A stretch of 64,000 bases of DNA from Flavipsychrobacter sp. (GTDB taxonomy: Bacteria > Bacteroidota > Bacteroidia > Chitinophagales > Chitinophagaceae), in the NCBI GenBank assembly GCA_031292525.1, contig JARLGY010000038.1:1-64000 (forward strand), written 5' to 3'. The notes under the pieces were generated by a model, which saw only the letters and a program-made list of their open reading frames with translations, was not told where the DNA came from and did no database searches. Below, one piece after another: positions 62,156 to 64,000 of this stretch. Numbering within the stretch: position 1 is the first letter of the stretch; every line of letters starts with the position of its first letter. The position numbers and the translations under genes are program-made.

Positions 62156-64000
62156 ATGGATAAAAACTTAATTAACATCGACGACTTATTCCGGCAGCGG
62201 TTGAGTGGAGGCGAAGAAGAGGAGCGAGAGGGGGCATGGATGAACATGCGCAACCTGCTGGATGAGGAAATGCCTGTAAAGCCTGCTGGTGGCATACGGT
62301 GGCGCCGCATGCTTACATATACTGCTGGTCTGCTGTTGCTGGCATTGGCAGCATTGGGTGGTTACGAAGCTATTACTGCCCATAGGGCAACCGGTACGGG
62401 TGAGGCAGCTGTTGCGGCTACAAGTAAGGGCATGTCTCAAAATAGCAATGGTACAAATAATAATATAGTACCTGTAAACGCAACAGGCAACAATACAAGT
62501 AAAGCCATTGCTGCTAACACCACTACAACACATAATGTAACGGGCAACATTCACCAGGCAAAGCCTGCATTGTCAGCAAGCGCTAAGTCTATTACAGATC
62601 CTGCTGCAACTATTACCTCAACTACCAATCAAGATGCTGTTATTGTTCCTGCAAAAACAAAATCAGGCAAAACATTTGGTCACACTAACACACATGTTGC
62701 TGTTACTTCAAACAAGAATGATAATGTAACGACCATTAATCATAAAATTGCACATGCCTCATCTATTGCTTCAATTAAGCGCAATTCTATAGCTACAACC
62801 CAGAAGACTGGAAATACTTCAACTAATGCAACAGGAAATGCTGTGGCCCGTAAAACAGCAAGTGCCGCAGGTAATAAATTAACTGGTAAAACATTAAAGA
62901 GTGTTACTCAAAAAAAAGCAATCACTTCAGGTAATACTTCAACAATAGTTGCTAAACAAACAAAGAATAGCCATTCTTCATCTGTAGCATCAGTTGCAAA
63001 GGCCGAGCATAAAAAAGCAAAAACAGGTAGCAAAGTATCAAAAACGTCCATTTTGCCTGCTGCTGGTATATCAACTGTTGCATCAGGAAACAAGTTGCAG
63101 TCAATTAATAATGACGGTATAGTAGCTAAACAGTCTGTAGATAAGGTTGAAGTAGTACAACATAATGTTACCAAGCCAGGCGACAGAAAGGGGCACTATG
63201 TAAACGATACTGTGGATAAAGGTGTTGTAAGCGTAAACAAATATGTACCATCAGCTGATCAGCAAACCCCTGCAGACAGACATACAGGTTCCGCCACTAC
63301 GACTGCACCTGTAGTTTCTGCCAGTGCATCTGCTGCAGGGAATACAACAGCTCAAAAAAATGGTATTAGTGCTACTACAGCTAATAAGACAACAGCACAA
63401 AACAGCGCAGGAAATACGGTGTTACTCGCTTCAGCTGCAAAAGGATCAACAGCCACAGTAAATAACTCTGATATTGTAGCGACGCATACCCGGAGAAAGA
63501 GTTCCACATTATCCAACTTTGCAGAGATGATACTTGACTTCAGAACTAATCTAGGCAATGCAAAATTTGCTCCTGGTATCACCGGTGGTATCAATTCAGC
63601 TTTCTTTGCACCCAATGCCATCAATGGTTTCCATCTGGGGGTTTCTGGTACTTTTATTATCAGCGATACCTGGAGCCTGATGGGTGAACTGAAGTATTTC
63701 AATCGTTTCTCCGGCAATTCTGTTATTAATGATAACTACGTGAAGTACACTGCTTTATCAAACGGTGGTTACGCAAAAGATTCGGTACAGCAATACTTTA
63801 AATACAATAGTTTGCAGAGCATAGAACTTCCTGTATCTATACAATACACCATAGGCAAAGTGGGTATGTATGTTGGTGGTAACCTGGTGTATAACTTTAG
63901 CATATACAACGACTTTGAAACAAACCCTAATCCTACTGAAATAACCAGTCAGCCGGGTAAGAGCATCACACCTAAATACAGGTCTGGCGATTTCTCATCA
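62156..64000 (+). CDS. membrane/disordered/beta-barrel partner of the sigma factor, partial
   Basis: The frame from ATG 62156 stays open to the window end (615 codons), so the gene is cut at its 3' end. It begins with a cytoplasmic part (INIDDLFRQRLSGGEEEEREGAW), then one membrane helix (~56-70: TYTAGLLLLALAALGGY), followed by about 370 residues of Ala/Thr/Asn/Lys-rich low complexity, and from about residue 440 a region like an outer-membrane barrel (NLGNAKFAPGITGGINSAFF, LGVSGTFIIS, GELKYF). A chain spanning both membranes would suit a sigma-regulating sensor. Confidence 0.7.
   Translation, partial: MDKNLINIDDLFRQRLSGGEEEEREGAWMNMRNLLDEEMPVKPAGGIRWRRMLTYTAGLLLLALAALGGYEAITAHRATGTGEAAVAATSKGMSQNSNGTNNNIVPVNATGNNTSKAIAANTTTTHNVTGNIHQAKPALSASAKSITDPAATITSTTNQDAVIVPAKTKSGKTFGHTNTHVAVTSNKNDNVTTINHKIAHASSIASIKRNSIATTQKTGNTSTNATGNAVARKTASAAGNKLTGKTLKSVTQKKAITSGNTSTIVAKQTKNSHSSSVASVAKAEHKKAKTGSKVSKTSILPAAGISTVASGNKLQSINNDGIVAKQSVDKVEVVQHNVTKPGDRKGHYVNDTVDKGVVSVNKYVPSADQQTPADRHTGSATTTAPVVSASASAAGNTTAQKNGISATTANKTTAQNSAGNTVLLASAAKGSTATVNNSDIVATHTRRKSSTLSNFAEMILDFRTNLGNAKFAPGITGGINSAFFAPNAINGFHLGVSGTFIISDTWSLMGELKYFNRFSGNSVINDNYVKYTALSNGGYAKDSVQQYFKYNSLQSIELPVSIQYTIGKVGMYVGGNLVYNFSIYNDFETNPNPTEITSQPGKSITPKYRSGDFSS

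Noticed and set aside
1-64000. CRISPR arrays, tRNA and rRNA genes
   Set aside because: No regularly spaced direct repeats with unique spacers, no tRNA cloverleaf with CCA-type end and no rRNA-like stretch was seen on reading; a dedicated scan with tRNAscan-SE or a CRISPR finder could still find something missed.

Overview
The window looks like chromosomal DNA from a member of the Bacteroidota, probably a Chitinophagaceae-like Chitinophagales bacterium. This is inferred from the type IX secretion sorting tails (VYPNPA motifs ending in KQ, and one gliding-motility type C-terminus), many short lipoproteins and MKK-type signal peptides, scarce Shine-Dalgarno sites, one promoter of the TTTG / TAnnTTTG class, an S46 peptidase, a SusC/BtuB-style receptor, and DUF3078, DUF922 and DUF4465 proteins. 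No rRNA, tRNA or CRISPR array was recognised.

Layout. 1-6300: a DUF922 lipoprotein, a tandem pair of secreted HHRRH-motif paralogues, an alpha/beta hydrolase, a Crp-type regulator followed by an AhpD-like protein, and a VOC/PhnB-like protein, bracketed by two copies of a 299-bp repeat. 6300-10100: repeats, a biotin carboxylase, then four tiny low-complexity secreted proteins (two His-rich, one Pro-rich, one Gly/Tyr-rich), each with its own terminator. 10100-22100: glutathione peroxidase, an Ig-like lipoprotein, S9 peptidase, haem-binding protein, exonuclease III, a cytochrome lipoprotein, a ClC channel, and an FNR-like regulator overlapping a truncated haemoglobin. 22100-26200: an accessory island with two structured repeats, a REP-associated (Y1/HUH) transposase with hairpin ends, a non-autonomous copy of its 3' end, a monooxygenase-Imm63 fusion, and a divergent pair encoding a PD-(D/E)XK nuclease and a DUF2971 protein. 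26200-54900: mainly housekeeping and envelope genes, including prfC, S46 peptidase, T9SS cargo, a trans-sulfuration enzyme, a copper monooxygenase with a haem domain, a SWIM-SNF2 helicase, acyl-CoA dehydrogenase, cytochrome c peroxidase, YebC and RlmB. 54900-61430: a cobalamin riboswitch followed by five same-strand genes for two DUF4465 proteins, a third T9SS-sorted protein, a beta-propeller lipoprotein and a TonB-dependent receptor, read here as a vitamin B12 capture and uptake locus. 61560-64000: an ECF sigma factor and a long membrane/disordered/beta-barrel partner cut by the window end.

The two signals I find most unusual are (i) a dispersed repeat family whose two hairpins use the same copy-specific word around a constant GCCACC core (five copies), and (ii) the B12 locus in which secreted T9SS proteins sit between the riboswitch and the receptor. 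The nuclease/DUF2971 pair beside transposase remnants and an immunity-type domain is a plausible but unproven defence island.
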